From Sphaerisporangium sp. (GTDB taxonomy: Bacteria > Actinomycetota > Actinomycetes > Streptosporangiales > Streptosporangiaceae), in the NCBI GenBank assembly GCA_025964675.1, contig JAOPYI010000269.1, positions 1 to 40,382 on the forward strand: a DNA stretch of 40,382 nucleotides, read 5' to 3'. Within the stretch, counting starts at the first letter, position 1, and the number at the start of each line of letters is the position of its first letter. The position numbers were made by a program, and so were the translations under genes. Below are positions 30,697-38,856 of the stretch, piece after piece. The notes beneath the pieces are model-generated. The model did not search any database and had not been told where the DNA came from. It saw only the letters and a list, made by a program, of their open reading frames with translations.

Positions 30697-32559
30697 TCAG
30701 TTGGCGTACACCTCCAGCTCGTAGATCCTCGCGGCCGTGTCGCTGTCGCTGGTCGGGGTGAGCACGTTGAGCCTGACGTACCGGGCGCTGACGGGAGAGA
30801 CGGTGTGCGTGGTGACGTCGGCGGTGTTGCCCCGGGCCGACGCCACCGTGGTCCAGGTCGTGCCGTCGGTGCTCACCTGGATGTCGAAGTCGCGGGTGTT
30901 CCAGCTCTGCTTCTCGCCGCCCGCCCCGGAGTGGCGTACGACGAAGCGGCGTACGGTCGCGGGCGACTGCAGATCGACCCGCATCCACTTGCTCGCCCCG
31001 AGGGAGCACCACTTGTCGGTCGAGCCGCCCGACACGCTGCCGTTGACGGCCTTGGCCGGTGCCTCGTTCGCCGCGCACTGGCTGTCGGCGGTGGCGGGCT
31101 TGTTGAGCGCGAGGTTGCCGCTCGCCTGGCTCGGCACGTAGAGGCGGATGTCGGTCAGGCTGGCGCTGCCCTCGTAGACGTTGGTGTACAGGTCGCCGAT
31201 GACGAAGTAGTCGGGGTAGGCCGAGCCCGACGGCCACTGGTTCGGCCAGGTGGTGCTGCCGTGCGCGTCGTTCTGCACGAGGTTCCCGTTGAACCGGCCG
31301 TCGTACTCCGAGGGCTTGACGTTGTAGTGCCAGATCGGGTCGTTGCCCACGACGAAGTTGCGGTGGAAGCGCAACGTCTTCTGTCCCGCGCGGGCGAAGT
31401 TGCCGCTGGCCTCGAGCGTGTAACCGGTGGCGTCGCGTTCGATGGCGAACGTGTAGAACGTGTTGGGCATCAGCTCGGGCTGGAGCTCGGCCGCCGACGA
31501 GAGCTGCTGCTCGGCCACGCCGCCGGAGCAGCTCGTCATGAACCACTGCGAGTTGCCGGGCAGGCCGCCGGGGCCCGGGGTCCAGTTCGGCATCCCGCTG
31601 ATCCACATGTTGACCGTGTTGAAGCTGCTGTCGCGGTAGTTGTAGTACTGGTTCGTTGCGGAGTCGCAGACGCGCCCGCCGGTGCCGGTGCCCACCCTGT
31701 CGGGGTGCTGGGAGAAGGCGTCCATCAGCACCTTGCGGTGGTAGTGCCAGAAGTGGTTGTTGCGGGGCGCGGGGTTGGCGAAGTCGACGATCGACAGGAA
31801 ATGGTAGCCGTTGTAGCCGTAGGCCCCCTGCCGCACGTCCTGCCACTGGCAGTAGGGCACGGACGCGTCCCCGCTCCACCCGGGTGACTTCGAGCCCTCG
31901 CCCCACGGGTGCTGGGTCTTGCAGCCCGCCGTGCTGTAGCCGTTGGTCCGCCCGCCGTAGTCGATCGTGCCGTTGCGCTTGCCGCCGAAGTCGATCGTCT
32001 TCAGCTTGTACTCGATGCGGTACTGATCGGGCAGCTTGTTGGTGGGCCGGAAGATGGCTCCGCCGGTGGACTCGGGCACGTTAAGGACCGCGACGTGCTC
32101 GCTGCCGAGCGCCTGGGTCGTGATCGACGGCGGCGACTCGACGACGCCGTCCTTGTTGAAGTCGCGGGCCGAGAGCGAGGCCGTCAGCCAGCCGTCCTGC
32201 CCGACCTTGAAGTCCTTGCGGTAGGTCGAGAAGGAGTTGAAGGCGGTCGTCCACGCCGGGCCGTAGTCGTTCTTGTACCACTGGCCGGCGTCGTCGGTGA
32301 TCGTGTCGAAGGGGGTGCTGTAGGTCTCCTTCACCCACGGGGTGCTCGCCCCGGTGAGCGGCGCGGAGAAGTTCTCGTTGTAGAGCAGGGACCATCCGGG
32401 GCGGGTCGGGTCGTCGGCCGCCGCCCCCTTGACGGCGGGGCCCTTGGCCGTGGCGCCGGTGGCGGGCGCGCCCGCGGTGAGCGAGCCCACCATGACCAGG
32501 CTGGAGGTGACCGCGGCGATGGCCGCCCCGCGGACGACTCGTCTGACGGGTTGTCGCAT
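30697..32559 (-). CDS. Secreted protein with unknown main domain and C-terminal discoidin domain
   Basis: The protein has 620 residues from ATG 32559 (AAGGA at eight bases); the frame is open to 32664 but the signal peptide starts here (VVRGAAIAAVTSSLVMVGSL). Residues 60-480 form one region I do not recognise. It is rich in Trp, Tyr, Asn and Gly, with WSLLYNENFSAPLTG at the start and DQYRIEYKLKTIDFGGKRNG in the middle. A later part has HFWHYHRKVLMDAF and four or more Cys. The pattern suggests a beta-sandwich lectin or lyase fold, perhaps distantly GH16-like. Residues 490-620 are a discoidin domain (NLALNKPATADSQC at the start, IYELEVYAN at the end). It follows the ribose-type ABC genes in the same direction, 124 bases after the binding-protein gene, and may supply that importer with its sugar. 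Confidence 0.8.
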   Translation of the reverse strand: MRQPVRRVVRGAAIAAVTSSLVMVGSLTAGAPATGATAKGPAVKGAAADDPTRPGWSLLYNENFSAPLTGASTPWVKETYSTPFDTITDDAGQWYKNDYGPAWTTAFNSFSTYRKDFKVGQDGWLTASLSARDFNKDGVVESPPSITTQALGSEHVAVLNVPESTGGAIFRPTNKLPDQYRIEYKLKTIDFGGKRNGTIDYGGRTNGYSTAGCKTQHPWGEGSKSPGWSGDASVPYCQWQDVRQGAYGYNGYHFLSIVDFANPAPRNNHFWHYHRKVLMDAFSQHPDRVGTGTGGRVCDSATNQYYNYRDSSFNTVNMWISGMPNWTPGPGGLPGNSQWFMTSCSGGVAEQQLSSAAELQPELMPNTFYTFAIERDATGYTLEASGNFARAGQKTLRFHRNFVVGNDPIWHYNVKPSEYDGRFNGNLVQNDAHGSTTWPNQWPSGSAYPDYFVIGDLYTNVYEGSASLTDIRLYVPSQASGNLALNKPATADSQCAANEAPAKAVNGSVSGGSTDKWCSLGASKWMRVDLQSPATVRRFVVRHSGAGGEKQSWNTRDFDIQVSTDGTTWTTVASARGNTADVTTHTVSPVSARYVRLNVLTPTSDSDTAARIYELEVYAN

Positions 32560-32600
32560 GAGTTGTGTCCTTCGGTAGACGGAGTGAAGACCTGGCTGTC

Positions 32601-32618
32601 CGCGCGTGACGACGCGCG
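32601..32618 (-). terminator. Hairpin between the binding-protein and secreted-protein genes
   Basis: A 7-bp stem (32601-32607 with 32612-32618) with a 4-nt loop. Too weak to be a sure terminator; it may only lower read-through into the secreted-protein gene. Confidence 0.35.
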
Positions 32619-32683
32619 TCCGCGCGGCGGTCCGAGGTGGCGTCGCCGCCCGCCACCCGAACACGCTGTGGGTTACGGGTTTG

Positions 32684-33661
32684 TCAGAAGGCTCCGTTGG
32701 GGTCGTAGTACTGGGCCGCGTTCTCCTTGGTGACCCTGGGGGAGGGGACCACCGTGTCCTTCTCCACCTGGGCTCCCTTCAGGATGTCCACCGCCCGGTC
32801 CAGGCCCTGGCTGCCGATGACGTCCGCGTCGTTGAGGCCCGTGACCGCGTAGTTCGTGCCGTCGAGGATCGCCTTGAGCGCCTCGGCCTGGCCGTCGACG
32901 CCGGCGATGATGATCTGCTTGGACTTCCCTGCGGCCTCGATGGCGCGCTGCGCGCCGAGGCACATCGCGTCGTTCTCGCAGAACACCGCGTCGACGTCGG
33001 AGTTGGTCGCGAGGAGGTTCTCCATCACCGACAGCCCGCCGTCCGACCCCCAGTCGCCGAAGGCGGGCGCCTCCACGACCTTGATCGCCGGCTTGGTCTG
33101 GAGCACCGACTTGACCCCGTTGGTGCGGGCCAGGCCGATGCTGTTGTCGGCGGGGCCGCCCTTGATGATGGCGACCTTCCCGCCGCTCGGGAGCTTCCCG
33201 GCGATGAACTCGCCGTCCTGCTTGCCGATCGCCTCGTTGTCGGGGCCGATCCAGCTGGTGTACTCGCCGGTCCGGAACTTGCGGTCCACCAGGACCACCG
33301 GCTTGCCGGCCGCCTTGATGGAGTTCAGCGCCGCCGGCGCGGACTCCAGCGGGCCGCCGGAGATGATGACGGCGTCGACGTTCTTGCTCAGCAGGTCCTC
33401 GACGTTGGAGGCGAGCTTGGCCGCGTCGCCGCCCGCGTCGGTGCTGATGATGTCGATGCCGCCCTTCTTCTTGGCCTGGGCGGCGATGGCCTTGTCCATG
33501 CCGCTGAAGTAGGGCCCGCTCAGCAGGAAGTTGGCGACGCCGATCGTGTAGTGGCCGTCGCCGGTGGCCGCGCCGGGCTTGCCGGGCTCGGACGAGCAGG
33601 CGGCCAGGCCGGCGGCGAGGACGCCGGTGACCAGCACGCCGCACAAGCTCTTCGCGTTCAT
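32684..33661 (-). CDS. Sugar-binding lipoprotein, ribose type (peripla_BP_4)
   Basis: The protein has 325 residues. ATG 33661 has GGAGG at nine bases; the frame continues to 33697 without a better start. The lipobox is LAAC at about residue 22. The mature domain is a LacI-like two-lobe binding protein (YTIGVANFLLSGPYFSGMDK, VDAVIISGG, WIGPDNEAIG, VDAVFCENDAMCLGAQRAIE, IAGVDGQAEAL). It forms a classical RbsB-RbsC-RbsA importer with 33690 and 34679. The ligand is likely a monosaccharide, but I cannot name it. Confidence 0.92.
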   Translation of the reverse strand: MNAKSLCGVLVTGVLAAGLAACSSEPGKPGAATGDGHYTIGVANFLLSGPYFSGMDKAIAAQAKKKGGIDIISTDAGGDAAKLASNVEDLLSKNVDAVIISGGPLESAPAALNSIKAAGKPVVLVDRKFRTGEYTSWIGPDNEAIGKQDGEFIAGKLPSGGKVAIIKGGPADNSIGLARTNGVKSVLQTKPAIKVVEAPAFGDWGSDGGLSVMENLLATNSDVDAVFCENDAMCLGAQRAIEAAGKSKQIIIAGVDGQAEALKAILDGTNYAVTGLNDADVIGSQGLDRAVDILKGAQVEKDTVVPSPRVTKENAAQYYDPNGAF

Positions 33662-33689
33662 GTCGGGGGACCTCCGATGGTGTGAGGTT

Positions 33690-34682
33690 TCACGCACGCA
33701 CCCGGTTGGTGCGCTGGACGAGGATCACGGCGATGATGATCAATCCCTTGAGCACCTGCTGCCAGAAGCTCTGCACGCCGTACAGGTTGAGCAGGTTGTT
33801 GATCAGCACCAGGACGAGCACCCCGCCGAAGGTGGCCCGCGTGGAGCCGCGCCCGCCCGCCAGGCTGGCGCCTCCGATGACGCACGCGGCGATGGCGTCG
33901 AGCTCGAACGCCACCCCCACGCTCGGCTGGGCGATGCCGACCCGGCTGGTCAGGATGATCCCGGCCAGGCCGGCGCAGGCGCCGCTGATCGTGTAGGCGA
34001 GGATCACGTGCCTGCGAACGTCGATCCCGGCGAGCCGTACGGTCTCGGCGTTGCCGCCGATGGCGATGATCGAACGACCTGCCGGGGTGCGGGACAGGAA
34101 GACCCCGCCCGCCAGGAAGACGGCGAGCATGATGAGGGTGCTCAGCGGGAGAGGGCCGACCATGGCCGAGCCGAGCGTGAGGAACCCCGGATCCTCGGGG
34201 GCGATGGGCACCTCGGAGTACACGAACGCGAGACCCCGGATGGTGGTCAGCGCCGCCAGCGTCACCACGAACGGCGCCAGCCCGAAGCGGGCGACCAGCA
34301 CCCCGTTGACCAGCCCGAAGCCGATGCCCGCCGCCACGCCCACGACCAGGGCCACAGGGATCGGGAACCCCGCGACCAGCCCCGCGGTCACGATGCCGGA
34401 GAAGGCCACCACCGACCCGACAGAAAGGTCGATGCCGCCGGTGAGGATGACCACCAGCATCCCGAACGAGAGCAGGCCCGTGGTGACCATCTGCTTGAGC
34501 AGGTTGGTGAGGTTGGCCGGGGTCAGGAAGGTGTCGGAGGTGATCGCCGCCGTCCCGGCCAGCAGCACGATCAGCGTGACGAAGGCGGCCTGCACGGTGA
34601 CGTCACGGCCGCCCACTACCAGCCGGGGCGACCTCCTGCCCGCCGTGGCGGCGGGTGCGGGCTCGGCGAGCTGACCGGTCAT
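33690..34682 (-). CDS. ABC monosaccharide importer permease (RbsC type)
   Basis: The protein has 330 residues. ATG 34682 lies in an ATGA overlap with the ATPase stop; the frame is open to 35282 but that part lies inside the ATPase gene. About eight to ten membrane helices and the family signature GGIDLSVGSVVAFSGIVTAG; later motifs are AIGGNAETVRLAGI and CVIGGASLAGGRGS. Channel for the ligand of the 32684 lipoprotein. Confidence 0.93.
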   Translation of the reverse strand: MTGQLAEPAPAATAGRRSPRLVVGGRDVTVQAAFVTLIVLLAGTAAITSDTFLTPANLTNLLKQMVTTGLLSFGMLVVILTGGIDLSVGSVVAFSGIVTAGLVAGFPIPVALVVGVAAGIGFGLVNGVLVARFGLAPFVVTLAALTTIRGLAFVYSEVPIAPEDPGFLTLGSAMVGPLPLSTLIMLAVFLAGGVFLSRTPAGRSIIAIGGNAETVRLAGIDVRRHVILAYTISGACAGLAGIILTSRVGIAQPSVGVAFELDAIAACVIGGASLAGGRGSTRATFGGVLVLVLINNLLNLYGVQSFWQQVLKGLIIIAVILVQRTNRVRA

Positions 34683-36169
34683 GCGGCCCTTCCGATCGCG
34701 TAGGTGAGGACCTCGTCCTCGGTGACCTGGTCCGAGCGGGCCTCGCCGGTGACGCGCCCCTGGTTCATCACGAGCACCCGATCGGTGGCGCCCAGGACCT
34801 CGGTGAGGTCGGAGGAGATGAGCAGGACGCTGAGGCCCTCGCGTGCGAGGCCGTCGATCATCCGGTAGATCTCGACCCTGGTGGCCATGTCCACGCCGCG
34901 GGTCGGCTCGTCCAGGATCAGCACACGGGGCCCGGCCAGCAGCCACTTGGCGAGGACGGCCTTCTGCTGGTTGCCGCCGCTGAGGTTGACGGCCGCCATG
35001 GAGGCGCACTGCGGAGGCTGGATGTCCAGCCGGTCGATCATCTCCGCGACCTTCCGCCGCCGGAGTCCCACGTCGATCAGCGGCCCGCGCGTGGTCGCGC
35101 GCAGCGTCGTGAGCATGATGTTGTCGGCGACGCTCATGCCGAGCACCAGGCCGCTGCCCTTGCGATCCTCGGTGACGAGCGCGAGCCCGGCCGCGATGGC
35201 CTCTCCCGGCGTGCGGAAGCCGCCGGCCCCGCCGGCGACTCCCACCCGGCCGGAGGTCGCGGGCTCGGCGCCGAACACGCACCGGGCGAGCTCGCTGCGG
35301 CCCGACCCCACCAGGCCGAACAGACCCACGATCTCCCCGGCGTGCAGCGTGAACGAGACGTCCTGGAACTCCCCGGTCCGGCTCAGCCGGGACACGCTGA
35401 GCGCCGCCTCCCCACGCTCCGCACGCCGGTCGGGATAGATCTGCTCCAGACGGCGGCCGGCCATGAGGCCGATCAGCTCGCCCTCGCTGGTGCGCGCGGG
35501 CTCGGTCGTCGCGATCACCAGGCCGTCCTTGATGACGACGATGGAGGTGGCAAGCTCCAGCACCTCGGCGAGCCGGTGGGAGACGTAGACGACCAGGACG
35601 CCCCGCTCGCGCAGCCGGCCGATCAGCGCGAACAGCGCCTGGAGGTCGGTCCCGGCCAGCACCGCCGACGGCTCGTCCAGCACAAGGACGCGGGGCTCGT
35701 CCACCAGCGCCTTGGCGATCTCGACCATCTGCTGCCGGGCCACCGACAGGCGGCCGGCGGGCGTACGCGGGTCTATCGCGCCGAAGCCGATGCCCTCAAG
35801 CAGCTCTTTCGCCCGCGCGTGCGCCGCGGGCCAGTCGATGAGGCCGCCGCGCCTGCGGGGGAAGTTCCCCATCAGCAGGTTCTCGGTGACCGACAGCTGG
35901 GCGACCAGGGTCAGCTCCTGGTAGACGGTCCGGATGCCCCGCGCGTGGGCGTCGTGGGGTGAGCGCAGCTCGACCCGCTCGCCGTCCAGCCGCATCTCGC
36001 CCTGGCTCATGGGCTGCGCGCCCGCCAGGATCTTTATCAGCGTCGATTTGCCGGCCCCGTTGGCGCCGACCACGGCGAGCACCTCGCCGCCCCGGCCCGC
36101 GAGGTCCACTCCGTGGAGCACCCGCACGCCGCCGTAGTCCTTGCGCACGCCCCGGAGTTCCAGGTTCAT
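34679..36169 (-). CDS. ABC monosaccharide importer ATPase (RbsA type, two nucleotide-binding domains)
   Basis: The protein has 496 residues, two fused ATPase domains. First: Walker A GANGAGKSTLIK, signature LSVARQQMVEIAKAL, Walker B VLVLDEPSAVL. Second: degenerate Walker A GLVGSGRSELARC, signature LSGGNQQKAVLAKWL, Walker B VLILDEPTRGVD. The degenerate second Walker A is normal for this family. Its start overlaps the aldehyde dehydrogenase stop as ATGA. This is the only importer in the window with its own ATPase. Confidence 0.95.
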   Translation of the reverse strand: MNLELRGVRKDYGGVRVLHGVDLAGRGGEVLAVVGANGAGKSTLIKILAGAQPMSQGEMRLDGERVELRSPHDAHARGIRTVYQELTLVAQLSVTENLLMGNFPRRRGGLIDWPAAHARAKELLEGIGFGAIDPRTPAGRLSVARQQMVEIAKALVDEPRVLVLDEPSAVLAGTDLQALFALIGRLRERGVLVVYVSHRLAEVLELATSIVVIKDGLVIATTEPARTSEGELIGLMAGRRLEQIYPDRRAERGEAALSVSRLSRTGEFQDVSFTLHAGEIVGLFGLVGSGRSELARCVFGAEPATSGRVGVAGGAGGFRTPGEAIAAGLALVTEDRKGSGLVLGMSVADNIMLTTLRATTRGPLIDVGLRRRKVAEMIDRLDIQPPQCASMAAVNLSGGNQQKAVLAKWLLAGPRVLILDEPTRGVDMATRVEIYRMIDGLAREGLSVLLISSDLTEVLGATDRVLVMNQGRVTGEARSDQVTEDEVLTYAIGRAA

Positions 36170-37581
36170 CCGAAGGCCCCCATCAGCACGATGGTCTTCT
36201 GCCGGGTGAAGTCAAGGACGGTCTCGTGCAGGCCCTCGCGGTAGCCCCCGGTGTCCTTGGTGCCTCCGAACGGAAGGTTCTCGGCGCGCAGTGCGGTCGA
36301 GCCGTTGATGATCACTCCGCCGACGTCCAGCAGGCGCGCGATGGTGAACGCCCGGGAGACGTCCCGGGTGAAGACCGCGGCGTGCAGGCCGTACGGAGAC
36401 TCGTTGGCCATACGCACGGCCTCCAGCGGGTCGGCGAAGCGGGCCACCGGCGCGACCGGGCCGAAGATCTCCTCGGCGAAGGCCTCGCTGCTCGCCGGGA
36501 CGTCCACCAGCACGGCCGGATCGACGAACGCCGCGTGCCTGCCGCCCCCGGCGACCAGCCGGGCGCCGTCCTCGACCAGCCTTCCGACGGCAGCCTCGAC
36601 GCGCTCGGCGGCCTCCTCGGTGATCAGCGGGCCGACGTCGGTGGACTCCAGAAGCTGGTCGCCCACGGTCAGCTTGGCGGTCTGGGCGAGCAGCGACTCG
36701 ACAAAGGCGTCGTGGATCCCGTCCTGCACGTAGACCCGCTTTACCGCGCAGCAGATCTGCCCGTTGCCGCGCGCCAGGCGGCCGAGCACCACCGCCTGCG
36801 CGGCGGCCTCCACATCGGCGTCGTCGCACACGATCAGCGCGTCGTTCCCGCCGAGCTCCAGAAACACCTTTTTCAGCGTGTCCGCGCCTCGCCTGGCGAT
36901 CTCGCGGCCGGCCGCCGTGCTCCCAGTGAGGGTCACCGCCGCGATCCCGGGCGACCCGGCCAGCGCCTGCGAGACCTCCACACCGCCGGTGACGATCTGA
37001 TGCGCGTGGCGGGGGACACCCGCGCGCTCGACCAGCTCGGCCACCCTCAGCAGGGCGAGCGGGCAGCGGGACGGCGGCTGGACGACCACGGCGTTGCCGG
37101 CGGCGAGCGCGGCGGCCGCCTTGTGGGCGTACAGCTCGACCGGGTAGTTGAACGGGACGAGCGCCGCGACGACGCCGAGCGGCTCGCGCATCGTGACGGC
37201 GAGATGCCGCTCCAGGCCTGGTACGGCGTCCAGCGGGATCTGCCGGCCGAAGAGCCTCGTGGCCTCCCCGGCGTAGCCCCGGAAGATCCGGATCGCGGCC
37301 TCGATCTCGCCACGGGTCTGCGGCAGGGGCTTGCCGTTCTCCCCGGCCAGGAGCACGGCGAGGCTCTCGGTCTCGTCCTCGATGAGGTCGGCCACCCGGC
37401 GGAGCAGGTCGGCCCGCTGGTGGGCGGGCATGGCGGCCATGGCGCGCTGGCCCTCACGTGCCGCGCCGACCACCGTGGCCACGCGCTCCGCGTCCATGGC
37501 CTCCACCTCCCCGAGGGGCTCGCCCGTGCCGGGATTGCGGACGACGATGGTGTGACGAGCCGGCGATATGGCGGCGGACAT
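36166..37581 (-). CDS. NAD(P)-dependent aldehyde dehydrogenase
   Basis: The protein has 471 residues from ATG 37581 (GAGGAG at eight bases); the frame extends to 37692 but without a site. The ALDH core is complete: PFNYPVELYAHKAAAALAAG, the general-base Glu in LELGGNDALIV, the catalytic Cys in GNGQICCAVKRVYV, and EIFGPVAPVARF near the C-terminus. In an operon with a monosaccharide importer and an IclR regulator it probably oxidises an aldehyde made during breakdown of the imported sugar, such as a lactaldehyde, glycolaldehyde or 2-oxoglutarate semialdehyde type. No kinase, isomerase or aldolase gene is in the operon, so the rest of the pathway is elsewhere. Confidence 0.92.
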   Translation of the reverse strand: MSAAISPARHTIVVRNPGTGEPLGEVEAMDAERVATVVGAAREGQRAMAAMPAHQRADLLRRVADLIEDETESLAVLLAGENGKPLPQTRGEIEAAIRIFRGYAGEATRLFGRQIPLDAVPGLERHLAVTMREPLGVVAALVPFNYPVELYAHKAAAALAAGNAVVVQPPSRCPLALLRVAELVERAGVPRHAHQIVTGGVEVSQALAGSPGIAAVTLTGSTAAGREIARRGADTLKKVFLELGGNDALIVCDDADVEAAAQAVVLGRLARGNGQICCAVKRVYVQDGIHDAFVESLLAQTAKLTVGDQLLESTDVGPLITEEAAERVEAAVGRLVEDGARLVAGGGRHAAFVDPAVLVDVPASSEAFAEEIFGPVAPVARFADPLEAVRMANESPYGLHAAVFTRDVSRAFTIARLLDVGGVIINGSTALRAENLPFGGTKDTGGYREGLHETVLDFTRQKTIVLMGAFG

Positions 37582-37658
37582 CCGTTTCACTCCTCGGGTG
37601 GATCGGCTTCTCAGTGGGGTATTGCTCGGGGGCCCTGCTTCTTCGGGGATCGGCGCGG

Positions 37659-38483
37659 TCACGGGGGCCCGGCCTCGGCTCCCGGCCTCCACGGCCGGTG
37701 CGTCGGGGACGCCCCGTTCCGGGCGGCCACATAGCCGATCCGGCGGCTGATCTCCGCCGCCATCGCCAGCGCGGACGGCGCCAAGCGGTGGCAGTCGTCG
37801 ATACTGAACCGGTTGGCGGGCGCCGACACGCTGAACGCCGCGACCGGCTGGCCCGACGCGTTCATGATCGGGAGGCCGACGCAGCGCACCCCCTCCTCGT
37901 TCTCCTCGTCGTCGATCGCGAAGCCCTGGTCGCGCACGACGTCCAGCTCGGCCAGCAGGGCGCTGCCGGTGAGCGTGCGCGCGGTGCGCCGGTCGAGCGG
38001 GCCGGCCAGAAGCTCCTCTCCGCGCCGCGCGTCCAGCAGGGCGAGCACCGCCTTGCCCATCGCCGTGCAGTGCAGGGGCACGCCGCTGCCGATCCGGGAG
38101 ACGAGCCGGACGGACTTGGCGCTCTCGACCTTGTCGATGTACACGATCTGGTCGCCGACGTGGATTCCCAGGTGTACGGTCTCGCCGCTCAGCTCTACCA
38201 GCTCGGCCAGGTAGGGGCGCGCCGCCGCACGCAGGCCGTCCTCCTCCAGGTACTGCCCCGCGAGCGCGACGAGGGTGACGCCGAGGTGGTACGAGCCCGC
38301 CGCGTCCCGGTCCAGCACCCCCAGTTCGAGCAGGGAGGTGACGTACCGGTGCGCCGTGCTGACGGCGACGCCGGCACGGTCGGCGAGCTGGCCCAGCGTG
38401 ATGCCGGCCCGGCCCGTGTCGGAGACCGTCTGGATCAGCTCAAAGGCCTTGTCGACACTTGATGACTTCCGTCCACCTTGCAT
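37659..38483 (-). CDS. IclR-family transcriptional regulator
   Basis: The protein has 274 residues. N-terminal winged helix-turn-helix: KAFELIQTVSDTGRAGITLG, then LADRAGVAVSTAHRYVTSL. The IclR effector domain follows (GETVHLGIHVGDQIVYIDKV, PLHCTAMGKAVLA, GVRCVGLPIMNASGQPVAAF). It is the first gene of the operon running down to the ABC importer and probably the secreted protein. The ATG at 38483 has no ribosome binding site and sits inside a perfect palindrome (38482-38498), which suggests tight autoregulation. I see no better start before the helix-turn-helix. Confidence 0.92.
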   Translation of the reverse strand: MQGGRKSSSVDKAFELIQTVSDTGRAGITLGQLADRAGVAVSTAHRYVTSLLELGVLDRDAAGSYHLGVTLVALAGQYLEEDGLRAAARPYLAELVELSGETVHLGIHVGDQIVYIDKVESAKSVRLVSRIGSGVPLHCTAMGKAVLALLDARRGEELLAGPLDRRTARTLTGSALLAELDVVRDQGFAIDDEENEEGVRCVGLPIMNASGQPVAAFSVSAPANRFSIDDCHRLAPSALAMAAEISRRIGYVAARNGASPTHRPWRPGAEAGPP

Positions 38484-38498
38484 TCGAGTTACTCGAAT
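38482..38498. promoter_or_regulatory. Palindrome over the IclR start codon, probable operator
   Basis: Perfect 8-1-8 palindrome ATTCGAGTTACTCGAAT, including the ATG. A wider inverted repeat (TTGCATT 38478-38484, AATGCAA 38512-38518) encloses it. IclR proteins bind short palindromes near their own promoter. Confidence 0.65.
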
Positions 38499-38527
38499 CC
38501 GTTTTCATAGAAATGCAATTTTTTGCG

Positions 38528-38556
38528 ATGGTTACATCGGATGTGAGCAGTGTCAA
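38528..38556 (-). promoter_or_regulatory. Promoter of the IclR operon
   Basis: On the minus strand TTGACA (38551-38556), a 17-nt spacer and AACCAT (38528-38533). Transcription would start near 38521, giving a leader of about 38 nt that contains the operator palindrome. Confidence 0.5.
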
Positions 38557-38785
38557 GTCCCTGCGACATGCCCGCCTCAGTAGGCGATATGGCGGTATAT
38601 GCGTACTTTACTGATGCTTGTCAGGTTAAATACATAGGATGAGACTCTTCGGGCTTAGCAGGGGCGCTCTCGTCCTCCGGACTTCACGGATTCGCGCAGC
38701 CGCAGTGAGCATCGTTATTTGCTCGATATCAGACGCTTCTTGCGTTGAGATGACAGCCGTACGAGGATCTTCGGCCACGGGTGAG

Positions 38786-38818
38786 AGCCCGGGGGCGGAC
38801 GGTCACGCCCCGCGGGCT
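38786..38818 (-). terminator. Terminator of the LacI gene at 38857
   Basis: A 12-bp stem with one bulge (38786-38797 with 38806-38818), about 40 bases after the stop. Confidence 0.6.
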
Positions 38819-38856
38819 TCAAGGATGGGAGGGTCTTGTGCGCCGGGGCGCGGCAC

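Larger units (their letters stand above)
38484..38856. other. Gene-free, AT-richer control region
   Basis: Apart from the IclR operator and promoter and the LacI terminator, this stretch has no gene I can support. It is clearly lower in GC than its surroundings between about 38500 and 38660. It contains ATAT-rich inverted pieces (around 38585-38620) that may be further regulator sites. The open frame running right from 38639 is the antisense of the LacI gene. Confidence 0.5.

Noticed and set aside
34683-35282. N-terminal extension of the RbsC-type permease
   Set aside because: It overlaps the ATPase gene out of frame; the ATG at 34682 starts a normal-length permease.
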